Shown in pieces: positions 8,323 through 16,400 of a stretch of 34,166 bases of DNA. A model generated the notes under the pieces. That model ran no database searches, had not been told where the DNA came from, and worked only from the letters and a program-made list of their open reading frames with translations. Location of the stretch: the NCBI GenBank assembly GCA_002352285.1, contig DEIC01000106.1:1-34166 (forward strand), in the 5' to 3' direction. Numbering within the stretch: position 1 is the stretch's first letter; every line of letters starts with the position of its first letter. This stretch comes from Alphaproteobacteria bacterium UBA2784. Lineage in GTDB: Bacteria; Pseudomonadota; Alphaproteobacteria; Micropepsales; Micropepsaceae. The position numbers and the translations under genes are program-made.

Positions 8323-8664
8323 ATGTTCAGCCTTCTTCGCTTCAAGTTTCCAGAGGCGCTCCGCAGCCACCCCGGCGCCTTTGTCCTTCTGGCCGCCATG
8401 ATCCTGATTGCGGCAGCGTCTGTTGTGGGCGCACTCAAGCCGTCGGACGCGGCATTTCTGGCCGTCGCGGGTCTTGTTGTCGGCACCGCCCAGCGCCTTC
8501 TCGCGCATGAGGGCAAGGATGCAGCGCTGGCCGTGCGGGCAGCGCTCTTCGGCGAGAACGAGCCGCGCGAGCATCGCCACGCCTACCGCTCTTATCTGGT
8601 GGCAGGTGCGATCGCGCTGTTCGTGATCGTCAACGCCACGGCGACCACCGCATGGGCGGGGTGA
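8323..8664 (+). CDS. Small membrane protein, unknown function
   Basis: 113 residues. Hydrophobic segments lie near residues 18-37 (AFVLLAAMILIAAASVVGAL), 43-55 and 92-110 (YLVAGAIALFVIVNATATT); a charged middle part (HEGKDAALAVRAALFGENEP) would be cytoplasmic. ATG at 8323 is preferred over an in-frame TTG at 8308; a run of nine C precedes it and no ribosome binding site is apparent. The gene converges on the hydratase gene at 8677 with 12 nt between stops. No family recognised. Confidence 0.65.
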   Translation: MFSLLRFKFPEALRSHPGAFVLLAAMILIAAASVVGALKPSDAAFLAVAGLVVGTAQRLLAHEGKDAALAVRAALFGENEPREHRHAYRSYLVAGAIALFVIVNATATTAWAG

Positions 8665-8676
8665 AGCGAAGAGACC

Positions 8677-9486
8677 TCACTTCCCCTTCCACTTTGGCGG
8701 GCGCTTTTGCGCAAAGGCGAGCGGGCCTTCGATCAGGTCTTCGCTGCGGAACATCGCCTTGACCGCTTCGTAATTGCGCTGGCCCTCATAGGCGGCGCGC
8801 AGTGAAGGTTCATCGAGGCCGCGCATCACAGCCTCTTTCGAAGCGCGGATCGACATCGGGCTGCACTCGGCAATGAGTGCGGCCCATTTCTTTGCCGCCG
8901 TCAAAAGCTCCGCCTGCGGCACGACCTCATTCACAAAGCCAAGCGTCTTGCCCTCGGCCGCACTGACCCGCCGGCCGGTCAGGATCATGCCCATCGCCTG
9001 CTTCAATCCGATCTGGCGCGGCAAGCGGTGCAGACCGCCCGCCAGCGCCGCAAGACCCACGCGCGGCTCAGGCAGCGCGAACAGCGCGTTGTCAGAGGCG
9101 ATGATGAGATCGCAGGCAAGCGCAATCTCGAACCCGCCGCCCATCGCCACGCCATTGACCGCCGCAATCACCGGCTTCGTCAGATCGTAACGCGATGTTA
9201 ACCCGCCAAAGCCGGAGGGTGGCACGCTCATTGGCTTGCCGCTGGCCTGATAGACAAGGTCATTGCCGGCGCAGAAGGCGCGCTCGCCCGCCCCGGTGAT
9301 GATTGCCACCCACAGATCAGGATCGGCGGCGAAATCATCAAAGATCTTCGCAAGTTCAAAGTTGGCCGGCGGATGGACCGCATTCATCGCCTGGGGCCGG
9401 TTGATCGTGACGACAAGCACGTGGCCGTCGCGTTCAGACTTTGTAAAGGTTTCCGAAGCATCGCTGCCGCCTTGTGAAGTGGTCAT
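8677..9486 (-). CDS. Enoyl-CoA hydratase/isomerase family protein (CaiD-like)
   Basis: 269 residues, crotonase fold. VTINRPQAMNAV, the oxyanion-hole segment ERAFCAGNDL, and NGVAMGGGFEIALACD are present. One catalytic Glu is retained (Glu140 in FALPEPRVGL), while the second position is Gly166 (AMGMILTG). The motif ALPEPRVGLAALAGGLHRLPR and this single-Glu arrangement resemble carnitinyl-/crotonobetainyl-CoA hydratase relatives. It probably acts on an acyl-CoA in fatty-acid or amino-acid breakdown; the substrate is unknown. ATG at 9486. Not adjacent to a carnitine operon, so a CaiD role itself is unlikely. Confidence 0.88.
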   Translation of the reverse strand: MTTSQGGSDASETFTKSERDGHVLVVTINRPQAMNAVHPPANFELAKIFDDFAADPDLWVAIITGAGERAFCAGNDLVYQASGKPMSVPPSGFGGLTSRYDLTKPVIAAVNGVAMGGGFEIALACDLIIASDNALFALPEPRVGLAALAGGLHRLPRQIGLKQAMGMILTGRRVSAAEGKTLGFVNEVVPQAELLTAAKKWAALIAECSPMSIRASKEAVMRGLDEPSLRAAYEGQRNYEAVKAMFRSEDLIEGPLAFAQKRPPKWKGK

Positions 9487-9596
9487 GGGGTATTAACCTC
9501 GCCTTGCCGATAATGGGTCGCGGCATCCTGCCCCGAATTGCGCGCCTGCTTCAAGCTGCGCGCGCATTTGGCACGCGGCATGCTGCCGGAAAGGCC

Positions 9597-10232
9597 ATGA
9601 CGGATCAGACGGTCACGAATGGAGCTGAGACAGGCGGCGCACCTGCGGCGAATGCATCGCCGTGGGACAAGCGCTATTATGTCCGCACCAACGGGATCAA
9701 CTACGGACCCTATACCGGCCACCAGTTGAAAGCCTTTGCGGGTGAGGGTCGCGTCGCGGGATCCACGCTGATAGCCGCCGAAGGTGATGCGGCCTGGCGC
9801 CGCGCGGATCAGGACGAAAATTTCGCGCCGCTCTTTGCGCCTGCTGCAGCCCCACAGCCGAAGCCATCAGTTCTGGCGGTCCGCGCCAAGCTGATGGAAG
9901 CCGAGGAGCGCGCGGCATCAAAATTCGGCCACCGTGGTGAAAGTGGTGACCCGGCTGCTGTCGCCAACTTCATCATCATTTATGACATCAAGTCGCGCGG
10001 CAGTGCGCGGCTTGAACAGTTCATCATGGAACTCGGCCCCGCCACGCGCCTTGGTCCGACAGTCTGGCTGGTGTCGGGCGCCCACAACATCGGCAATCTC
10101 CGCAATCAGATGGTGCAGTATTTCGGTTCCACCGACAATTTCGCCATCATTGATGCAACCCATAACAAGATCGGCTGGTTCAACATGGGCCCCGAAATGG
10201 ACGCGCGCATTCACCGTGTCTGGAAAAACTGA
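9597..10232 (+). CDS. GYF_2-domain protein with a Cas2/SinR-like C-terminal domain
   Basis: 211 residues. An N-terminal low-complexity stretch leads to a GYF_2-type domain at about 27-80 (YYVRTNGINYGPYTGHQL, ..WRRADQDENFAPLF), a module thought to bind peptides. After a Pro-rich linker the C-terminus (about 124-195) reads as a ferredoxin-like fold: strand FIIIYDI with Asp130, helix, strand TVWLVSG, helix NLRNQMVQYF, strand FAIIDA..GW. That order, with an Asp closing strand one, is seen in Cas2 and in Cas2-like SinR-annotated proteins. The homology is inferred by eye. ATG at 9597 has GGAAAGG at 9588-9594. No CRISPR or cas gene is near. Function unknown. Confidence 0.75.
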   Translation: MTDQTVTNGAETGGAPAANASPWDKRYYVRTNGINYGPYTGHQLKAFAGEGRVAGSTLIAAEGDAAWRRADQDENFAPLFAPAAAPQPKPSVLAVRAKLMEAEERAASKFGHRGESGDPAAVANFIIIYDIKSRGSARLEQFIMELGPATRLGPTVWLVSGAHNIGNLRNQMVQYFGSTDNFAIIDATHNKIGWFNMGPEMDARIHRVWKN

Positions 10233-10326
10233 ACGTGAATTCATGGGCGCACGCCTGCGCCTTCGTTGACCCGCTGGCCCCGCGCGCCTAATTTGCCAGC
10301 CAGAACTGCCTCAATCCGGTGCGTCC

Positions 10327-10836
10327 ATGTTTCGCCTGTTCCGTGCGCATCTTTTCGGCCTTCTTGTTGCCGCACTTGCCATCGCACCTGCCGCCGCCTT
10401 CATGGACGAGCAGCCAGCGCCCCTTGATGCCCTCAAGCCGCCGCCGCTGACCGACTATCTGCCCGAAGACGCCGCCGCCATGTGGGATGTGCTGGCAACA
10501 ACGCTTGAAGCCAACGAAACGCGCGACGATGGCATCTGGATCGTTCCGGTGTTTTCAGACAGCGTGAAAGCGCTGGATGGCAAAGTCATCCGCGTCACCG
10601 GTTTCATGTTCCCGGTCGAGGCGGGCGAGCGCCACAGCTATTTCCTGATGCAGCCGCGTCCGCCACATTGCCCGTTCTGTTTCAATGTCGGCGCCAATCA
10701 GGTGATTGAGGTGCGGCTCGACATGCCGATTGCCTATACCAGCCTGCCGCTGACGCTTGAGGGCGCGCTCACGCTGGTCAGCGACGACGAGCGGGGCATC
10801 TTCTATCGCATGAATGCAGCGCGCGTTGCCAATTGA
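10327..10836 (+). CDS. Secreted DUF3299-like protein with a Cys-x-x-Cys motif
   Basis: 169 residues with a clear signal peptide (MFRLFRAHLFGLLVAALAIA..AAA). The core contains SDSVKALDGKVIRVTGFMFPVE and a block PRPPHCPFCFNVGANQ, placed where DUF3299 proteins carry their proline/cysteine-rich conserved segment. His114, Cys115 and Cys118 form an HCPFC motif that could bind a metal or act in redox. The stop is 2 nt before the ABC ATPase start, so it is the first gene of a three-gene operon. DUF3299-type proteins accompany the Vibrio zrg ABC system, reported as zinc-linked; by analogy this may be a periplasmic partner of the transporter. The family match is moderate. Confidence 0.78.
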   Translation: MFRLFRAHLFGLLVAALAIAPAAAFMDEQPAPLDALKPPPLTDYLPEDAAAMWDVLATTLEANETRDDGIWIVPVFSDSVKALDGKVIRVTGFMFPVEAGERHSYFLMQPRPPHCPFCFNVGANQVIEVRLDMPIAYTSLPLTLEGALTLVSDDERGIFYRMNAARVAN

Positions 10837-10838
10837 CC

Positions 10839-11498
10839 ATGCGCGCACCAGCGGTTGACATTGCATCGCTGTCCCACGGGTTTGGTGCAAAGCCGCTTTT
10901 CGTTATTGATGAGCTGAAGATCGCCCAAGGCGAGCGGCTTGCCGTGATCGGGCCATCCGGTTGCGGCAAGACAACGCTTCTGGGCCTGATCGCCGGTCTG
11001 ATGAAACCGCGCGCGGGCAGGGTCTGTGTGCATGGCGAAGACATGGCGGCCATGGACGAGGCGGCGCGCGATCAGTTTCGCGGCGCGCATATCGGCATCC
11101 TCTTTCAGCGCCATCATCTGATCGCAGCGCTGACCTTGCAGCAGAACCTCGCGCTTGCGATGTCACTGGCGGGAAGGCCGGCCGACCCTGCGCGTATCGG
11201 TGCGCTGCTGGCAGCGCTCGATCTTGCGCCATTGGCTCATCAGAAACCGGCAACATTGAGCGGCGGCGAGATGTTGCGCGCCTGCCTTGCCCGCGCCCTG
11301 GTCAATCGTCCGCAATTGCTGCTGGCCGACGAGCCAACCTCAAGCCTTGATGATGCGCGCGCGCAGGCGGTGATCGCGCTTCTCCAGCGTGAGGCAACTG
11401 CAAACGATGCAACGCTGATTGTGGCGACGCATGATGCGCGCGTGCGTGAGAGCTTTGACCGCGTGCTCGATTTGGGCGCAAGGGGAGGGCAGCCATGA
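10839..11498 (+). CDS. ABC transporter ATP-binding protein (LolD/MacB type)
   Basis: 219 residues. Walker A GPSGCGKTT, Q-loop LFQRHH, signature LSGGE, Walker B LLLADEPTSSLDD and H-loop ATHD are all intact. The Q-loop and DEPTSSLDD context place it with ATPases that pair with FtsX/MacB-type permeases (lipoprotein release, cell division, peptide export). ATG at 10839 is preferred over a TTG at 10833 that overlaps the preceding stop. The stop overlaps the permease start (ATGA). Energy supply for the permease at the cytoplasmic face of the inner membrane. Confidence 0.93.
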   Translation: MRAPAVDIASLSHGFGAKPLFVIDELKIAQGERLAVIGPSGCGKTTLLGLIAGLMKPRAGRVCVHGEDMAAMDEAARDQFRGAHIGILFQRHHLIAALTLQQNLALAMSLAGRPADPARIGALLAALDLAPLAHQKPATLSGGEMLRACLARALVNRPQLLLADEPTSSLDDARAQAVIALLQREATANDATLIVATHDARVRESFDRVLDLGARGGQP

Positions 11499-12682
11499 AC
11501 GCCATCCTCCTCGCCATCGCCCAGTTGCGTCACCAGAAGCTGCAGACCGCACTTCAGATTCTGCTGTTGGCGCTGGGCACGGCAGCCATGGCGCTGATGA
11601 TCCTGCTGGGCCGCGGTCTTGAGCGGTCGATTGAGCGCGATCTGGCCGACATTGATCTTGTGGTCGGCGCGAAGGGAAGCCCGCTGCAACTGATCCTCTC
11701 CGCCGTCTATCAGATCGACGTGCCCACCGGAAACATCAGCAGGGAGGAGGCGTCTCGCCTCGCCGCTGATCCCAGGATTGCGCTCGCCGTGCCGCTGGCG
11801 CTGGGCGACAGCTTTCGCGGTGCGCGCATCGTTGGCACCACGCCGGATTATGTGGCGCTCTATGGCGGCACGCTGTCAGAGGGCGCCATGTTCAGCGCAC
11901 CGCTGGAGGCCGTGATCGGCAGTGAAGTTGCGCGCGCCACCGGCTTGCGGCCCGGGGGCACGTTCACGGGTGCGCACGGCCTGACAGAAGGCGGCGGCGC
12001 GCATGAGGATCATCCCTACATGGTCACCGGCGTGCTCGCGCCCACCGGCACGGTCTTGGACCGGCTCGTCATCACCAGCCTTGAAAGCGTGTGGGAGGTT
12101 CATAAGGGCCACGATGCACCGGGCGGTTACGATCCTTCGCGCGAAGTCACCGCTCTTCTGATCCGCTACAAGACGCCAATTGCAGGGTTGCAGCTGCCCC
12201 GCTTCATCAACGATCAGACATCCATGCAGGCAGCCGCCCCCGCAACCGAGGTCGCGCGGCTCTATGGCTTTCTGGGTGTCGGCCGCACGGCGTTTCAAAT
12301 GATGGGCCTTGCCTTCATTGCGCTGGCGGCGCTCTCCGTCTTTGCCGGTCTTTATGCAACGCTCGACCAGCGGCGGCACGATCTGGCGATCATGCGCGCA
12401 CTCGGCGCGACGCGCACACGCATTTTCGGCCAGGTGCTGGGCGAGGCAGCGCTGATCGGTCTTGGTGGTGCGGCCCTGGGCCTGCTTGTTGCGCATCTGG
12501 CGGCAACAGCGCTCGCCGCAGGGCTGGGCCTTGGCCCCATGCTGCCCGAGGGCGGCAATGTCTTTTATGGCGAGGAATTTCTGGTTGCCTTGCTCGCGCT
12601 TGCATCTGCTGCCGCAGCGGCAATCCTGCCTGCGCTCAATGCCTATCGCATGGATATCGCTGTCACGCTCCAGCGCGCCTGA
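11495..12682 (+). CDS. ABC transporter permease, FtsX/MacB-like
   Basis: 395 residues with the type-VII ABC layout: one N-terminal membrane helix (about 14-37), a large periplasmic MacB_PCD-like domain (about 40-265), then three helices near the C-terminus (FQMMGLAFIALAALSVFAGL, ALIGLGGAALGLLVAHLAA, FLVALLALASAAAAAIL). The conserved FtsX-domain stretch RRHDLAIMRALGATRTRIFG is present. Such permeases use mechanotransmission rather than classical channel transport. Starts in a 4-nt overlap with the ATPase gene. Substrate unknown; the secreted DUF3299-like protein in the same operon hints at periplasmic metal or lipoprotein handling. Confidence 0.92.
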   Translation: MNAILLAIAQLRHQKLQTALQILLLALGTAAMALMILLGRGLERSIERDLADIDLVVGAKGSPLQLILSAVYQIDVPTGNISREEASRLAADPRIALAVPLALGDSFRGARIVGTTPDYVALYGGTLSEGAMFSAPLEAVIGSEVARATGLRPGGTFTGAHGLTEGGGAHEDHPYMVTGVLAPTGTVLDRLVITSLESVWEVHKGHDAPGGYDPSREVTALLIRYKTPIAGLQLPRFINDQTSMQAAAPATEVARLYGFLGVGRTAFQMMGLAFIALAALSVFAGLYATLDQRRHDLAIMRALGATRTRIFGQVLGEAALIGLGGAALGLLVAHLAATALAAGLGLGPMLPEGGNVFYGEEFLVALLALASAAAAAILPALNAYRMDIAVTLQRA

Positions 12683-12749
12683 GCGCTTTCGTGAAGGCAC
12701 ACGGCGCGCTAGCCTTGGCGATTGCCATTGAACAGCCGGGAGCCCTCCC

Positions 12750-13946
12750 ATGGACCTCAAATATGACGAAGCGGAACTCGCCTTCCGCCGCAAGATGCGC
12801 GCCTTCATCAAGGAAAATCTTCCCGACGAATTGAAGCGCAAGGGCGAGGCCGGCTTCAAATGGAAGAAGGAAGACGGTGTGAAGTGGCACCGCATCTGTG
12901 CCGCGCACGGGCTGGGTGCACCGAACTGGCCCAAGGAGCATGGCGGCGCGGGCTTTACTGCGACCGAACTTTACATCTTTGAGGAGGAGCAGGCGCTGGC
13001 CGGTTGCCCGCCCATCTCGCCCTTTGCGGTCAAGATGGTGGGCCCCGTCATCATGCATTTCGGCACGGCAGAGCAGAAGGAAAAATGGCTTCCCGATGCG
13101 CGCAACGGCATCGATTATTGGTGCCAGGGCTATTCCGAGCCCGGCGCGGGTTCAGACCTCGCCACGCTTCAGACGCGTGCCGTGCGCGACGGCGACCATT
13201 ATGTCGTCAACGGCATGAAGATATGGAATTCCTATGGCCACGAGGCGGACTGGATGTTTGCCCTCGTGCGCACGTCGGTCGAAGGCAAGCCGCAGGAGGG
13301 AATTTCGGTCCTTCTCATCGACATGAAGACGAAGGGCATCTCGCACCGGCCGATCATCACCATTGATGGCTCGCACATCCTGAACGAAATCCGGTTCGAG
13401 AATGTGCGCGTGCCGGTGTTCAACCGCATCGGCGAAGAGAACAAGGGCTGGACCTATGCGAAATATCTGCTGGGTAACGAACGCGCGCTGATCGCCCAGA
13501 TCGCGGCCTCCACCAAACTGGCCGACCGCATCCGTGAAGTGTCACGCCTTGAGAAGGATGGCTGGGGCAGCCGTCTGGCCGATGATCCTGCCTTCCGCCT
13601 GCGCCTTGCCGAAATCGAAGTCGAGCTTGAGGCGCTGCGCATCACCAATGAGCGCGTGCTCTATGAGGCAAAGTCCGGAACCGCCGGTAATGGCGGCGCA
13701 ATCCTGAAATCAAAGGGCACCTTCATCAGTCAGGCGCTGTCAGAGCTGATGATTGAGGCGGTGCATTTCTATGGCACGCCGTGGGTTCTGGCCGCGCTGG
13801 ACGCCGGAGCGAACGAGCCGCCGGTTGGTCCCTCCTATGCCAAGGGGGCGATGCCGCTTTACATGCGCCAGCGCGCCAACACGATCGAAGGCGGCACGGA
13901 AGAAATCCAGAAGAACGTCATCGCCAAGCAGGTGCTGGGGTTGTGA
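12750..13946 (+). CDS. Acyl-CoA dehydrogenase family protein
   Basis: 398 residues. Visible signatures are the FAD/substrate segment QGYSEPGAGSDLA, the middle beta domain with VNGMKIWNSYGHEADW, and the C-terminal RQRANTIEGGTEEIQKN, where the Glu of TIEGGT is the usual catalytic base position. Large-substrate branch (FadE-like / PimC-like) of flavin acyl-CoA dehydrogenases; introduces an alpha-beta double bond into an acyl-CoA and passes electrons to ETF. ATG at 12750 follows GGGAG. It probably works with the hydratases and acyl-CoA synthetase elsewhere in the window, but no operon joins them. Structured repeat copy A follows its stop. Confidence 0.93.
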   Translation: MDLKYDEAELAFRRKMRAFIKENLPDELKRKGEAGFKWKKEDGVKWHRICAAHGLGAPNWPKEHGGAGFTATELYIFEEEQALAGCPPISPFAVKMVGPVIMHFGTAEQKEKWLPDARNGIDYWCQGYSEPGAGSDLATLQTRAVRDGDHYVVNGMKIWNSYGHEADWMFALVRTSVEGKPQEGISVLLIDMKTKGISHRPIITIDGSHILNEIRFENVRVPVFNRIGEENKGWTYAKYLLGNERALIAQIAASTKLADRIREVSRLEKDGWGSRLADDPAFRLRLAEIEVELEALRITNERVLYEAKSGTAGNGGAILKSKGTFISQALSELMIEAVHFYGTPWVLAALDAGANEPPVGPSYAKGAMPLYMRQRANTIEGGTEEIQKNVIAKQVLGL

Positions 13947-13964
13947 ACATGTGCGCCTTCTTGA

Positions 13965-14115
13965 GCCTCCCCCTGTTCATGGGGGAGGCACGTTTGCGCT
14001 TGCAAACGGGTGGGGGGCACCATTGACGAACGCATTACAGCGTCCCGCAACCCCACCGGACTTGCTGTCGCTGCGCTCCCGCAAGTCCCGCCTCCCCTTT
14101 TATCAAAGGGGAGGC
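13965..14115. repeat. Structured intergenic repeat, copy A
   Basis: Five nested or consecutive hairpins: GCCTCCCCC/GGGGGAGGC (13965-13973 with 13981-13989); CGTTTGC-GCTT-GCAAACG (13991-14008); GGTGGGG (14009-14015) with CCCCACC (14051-14057); GGACTTGC (14058-14065) with GCAAGTCC (14081-14088); GCCTCCCCTTT-TATC-AAAGGGGAGGC (14090-14115). Copies B, C and D share this order. It sits between convergent genes and could also stop transcription from both sides. Confidence 0.85.
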
Positions 14116-14145
14116 TCAAAAAAGCTCAATTTGGAGCACCCACCC

Positions 14146-14670
14146 CTACCCCGAAAACAGGTTCTGCTCGAACTGGGTGACCGTAACCTTCCACCAGTCG
14201 ATGACTTCTTTCACGTACTGGCGTGACACGCCACCCTGCACGGTGGCGGCCATATCAATGTTCACCGAGCCGTCGCGCGCAATATAGGCCTGACCGAACG
14301 TGGCGCGCGAGTTGAACACATTCATCATGTGCAGCGTCACGCGCTTGTCGAAATTGAAGCTGGCGTTGAAGCGGATGTCAAAGCACTGCTTCTGGTCATT
14401 GCAGCGCTGGAAATAGACCAGATAGTTGATCCCCTCGATATTGCCGACCACCATCGGGTCGCCATTGCCGTCCGTGTCGGTTGATCCGGGAAGGCCAAGC
14501 TCACGCAGGATCGCAACCAGATCATTGGCCGAGATCGAGGGCATCTGGCCGCCCGGGCCGGAAATGCCGGTCTCGTTGACGGCTTGGGCAGATGCGGGCG
14601 CCACAGGCGCACCCATCAGAAAGGCGGCGGCCAGAAAGGCAACGAGGCCTGCACAGAGATGCTTCGTCAC
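14146..14670 (-). CDS. Secreted YbjN-like protein, paralogue 1
   Basis: 174 residues from a GTG start, with a signal peptide (TKHLCAGLVAFLAAAFLMGA..ASA). The mature part resembles YbjN-domain proteins: SANDLVAILRELGL, then a beta-strand pattern with IEGINYLVYFQRC..CFDIRFNASF, and a late AATVQGGVSRQYVKEVIDWW. Two cysteines (QRC, QCF) are conserved in its neighbour and may form a disulfide. GTG at 14670 was chosen because the signal peptide begins right after it and the neighbour also starts GTG-ACG. It lies downstream of its paralogue in the same direction with a strong hairpin between. Function unknown; YbjN proteins have been linked to stress in enterobacteria. Confidence 0.75.
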   Translation of the reverse strand: MTKHLCAGLVAFLAAAFLMGAPVAPASAQAVNETGISGPGGQMPSISANDLVAILRELGLPGSTDTDGNGDPMVVGNIEGINYLVYFQRCNDQKQCFDIRFNASFNFDKRVTLHMMNVFNSRATFGQAYIARDGSVNIDMAATVQGGVSRQYVKEVIDWWKVTVTQFEQNLFSG

Positions 14671-14765
14671 GGGAACCCTGTTTTCGATCAATTGAGGGTG
14701 GGAACAGGCGGGCAACCTATCGCGGCAGGCCGCCTCTAGGCAATTCCCGCGTGCAGCTAAAGCAA

Positions 14766-14801
14766 GGGGCGCCCCAAGGCCGAAAGGCCCGAGGACGCCC
14801 C
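14766..14801 (-). terminator. Hairpin terminator after YbjN paralogue 2
   Basis: On the minus strand GGGGCG...CGCCCC (outer) encloses GGCC-TTTC-GGCC (inner), followed by TTGCTTT. It lies 26 nt past the stop of the gene at 14827-15315. The short T-rich tail fits partial intrinsic termination, so the downstream paralogue may be read at a lower level. Confidence 0.6.
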
Positions 14802-14826
14802 AAAGCCTCAGGTCGCGCCTTTGGCC

Positions 14827-15315
14827 TTACTGGCCGCCGGTAACCTTTTCCTGGAAGCTGGTCAGCGTGGTCGCGTACCAGTCGATCACTTCCGTCACGT
14901 ACTGGCGGTCAACGCCGCCCTGGACGGTCGCGCTCATGTCAACCGACACCGTGCCGTCGGCATTCACATAGGCCTGACCGAACCGGGTGTTGGTGTTGTA
15001 GGTGTTCACCTCTTCCAGCCCGACCGCGCCGTTGAAGTTGAAGGACGAGTTGAACTGCAGATCAAGGCACGCCTTCGATTCGTCGCAGCGATAGAAGTAG
15101 ATGAAGAACTTGTAGCCCTGGTACTCGGCCTGGATCAGCGGATCGCCGGCGGCGTCCGTGGTCAGCTCGGCAATGGCGCCATAGGCGCGCACGATCTTGA
15201 GCATCTCCGGCCCGGTGATGGACTGAAGTTCAGCGGCAAGAGCAGGCGTCGCGGCAAAGGCTGTGCCCGCAAGAACAGTGGCGGCGAGCGCCGCACGCTT
15301 GATGAAGTTCGTCAC
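14827..15315 (-). CDS. Secreted YbjN-like protein, paralogue 2
   Basis: 162 residues from a GTG start, with a signal peptide (TNFIKRAALAATVLAGTAFA..ALA). It aligns along its length with the gene at 14146: ITGPEMLKIVRAYG, FFIYFYRC..CLDLQFNSSFNF, FGQAYVNADGTVSVDM and ATVQGGVDRQYVTEVIDWY. Shared cysteines and the GGV-RQYV-EVIDW block show a tandem duplication with considerable divergence. Probably periplasmic. Function unknown; nothing in the sequence shows an enzyme active site. Confidence 0.8.
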   Translation of the reverse strand: MTNFIKRAALAATVLAGTAFAATPALAAELQSITGPEMLKIVRAYGAIAELTTDAAGDPLIQAEYQGYKFFIYFYRCDESKACLDLQFNSSFNFNGAVGLEEVNTYNTNTRFGQAYVNADGTVSVDMSATVQGGVDRQYVTEVIDWYATTLTSFQEKVTGGQ

Positions 15316-15480
15316 GATGGGATCCCCGTGGTTTCGTCTGTCCGGCCCGAACGGCGCGGAAAGGCCATCATAGAACCAAATCGCTTGGGCGAAAGCATGG
15401 CGCGAACATGAATGCAGTTCACGTCACAGCCGCGTTTCCGCCGCATTCGGTCGCAGCGGCGTGTGCTTTCCCGAGCGTTT

Positions 15481-16011
15481 TCAAAGGGCTCTCATCTCAG
15501 ATGCGAACCGTTTCCAGTTATGGACATAGTGATCAGCCGACAGGCGGATGATTGCCTCCATTTCCGGCGTCACCGTTTTGACGATTCGCCCCGGGCTTCC
15601 CAGCACCATGGAGTTGTCGGGAATCTCTTTGCCCTCCGGGATCAGCGTCTTTGCGCCGATCAGGCAGTTCTTGCCGATCTTCACGCGGTTGAGGATGACC
15701 GAGCCGATTCCGATCAGCGAATTGTCGCCGATCGTGCAGCCATGCAGCACGACCATGTGGCCAACGGTCACGCCCTTGCCGATCAGAAGCGGGCAGCCAA
15801 TGTCGGTGTGCAGCACGGAGCCATCCTGCACATTGGAATCCTCGCCAACCTCGATCCATTCGGTATCGCCGCGCAACGTCGCGTTCCACCACACGCTGGC
15901 ATTGTTCTTCAGCCGCACGCGGCCCATGACAGCGGCATTGGGTGCAACCCAGCATTTTCCCTCACTGGCAAGTTCGGGAACCATGGAAGCAAGCGAATAG
16001 ACGGGCATCAT
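15481..16011 (-). CDS. Gamma-carbonic-anhydrase-like hexapeptide protein (PaaY/YrdA type)
   Basis: 176 residues. A left-handed beta helix of hexapeptide repeats is evident (VAPNAAVMGRVRLKNNASVW, IGKGVTVGHMVVLHGCTIGDNSLIGIGSV). The three zinc-ligand histidines expected for gamma-class carbonic anhydrases are present: VLHTD, VGHM and LHGC. Ends with a C-terminal helix (SADHYVHNWKRF). Likely cytoplasmic homotrimer; the family includes carbonic anhydrases and the PaaY thioesterase, so activity is not certain. ATG at 16011 has AGAGG upstream. Confidence 0.9.
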   Translation of the reverse strand: MMPVYSLASMVPELASEGKCWVAPNAAVMGRVRLKNNASVWWNATLRGDTEWIEVGEDSNVQDGSVLHTDIGCPLLIGKGVTVGHMVVLHGCTIGDNSLIGIGSVILNRVKIGKNCLIGAKTLIPEGKEIPDNSMVLGSPGRIVKTVTPEMEAIIRLSADHYVHNWKRFASEMRAL

Positions 16012-16133
16012 GCGCCTCTTGTGGAGGGGGGAAGGGCTTGAACTTTGGCGAGTTGATCCGCAAATCTGCAAGATCGCAATCGCCAAGGATGGCGTGACGG
16101 CGTTGCAAACGGGGCGGCAAACGGGGCGGCAGC

Positions 16134-16385
16134 ATGGTTGAGAGTATTGGTTTTGCCGCAGCGATCCTGACGACGGCGTCTTTCCTGCCCCAGGTCGCCC
16201 GCACCTGGCGCACCCGCTCGGCGCACGACCTCTCCTGGATCTGGATCCTGATGTTTGGCGCAGGGCTGGGCCTGTGGCTCGCCTATGGCCTCGTCATCGG
16301 CTCGTGGTCGCTGGTGGCAGCCAATGGTGTGACGCTTGCCCTTGTTTTGTCACTCGGCTGGCTCAAGCTTTTCCGGTCAGGCTGA
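16134..16385 (+). CDS. SemiSWEET-family sugar transporter
   Basis: 83 residues with three membrane helices and the PQ-loop signature early on (TTASFLPQVARTWRTRSA). The second helix is SWIWILMFGAGLGLWLAYGL and the third LVAANGVTLALVLSLGWL. SemiSWEETs are half-size homologues of SWEET sugar uniporters and work as homodimers in the inner membrane. The sugar is not predictable. The stop is 15 nt before the next ATG at 16401, so co-transcription with that gene is likely. Confidence 0.9.
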   Translation: MVESIGFAAAILTTASFLPQVARTWRTRSAHDLSWIWILMFGAGLGLWLAYGLVIGSWSLVAANGVTLALVLSLGWLKLFRSG

Positions 16386-16400
16386 AGAAGGGTATTGCCC

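Noticed and set aside
11876..12934. 352-codon minus-strand frame opposite the ABC permease
   Set aside because: It is antisense to a clear FtsX-like permease and crosses into the next gene; no start signal and no motif.
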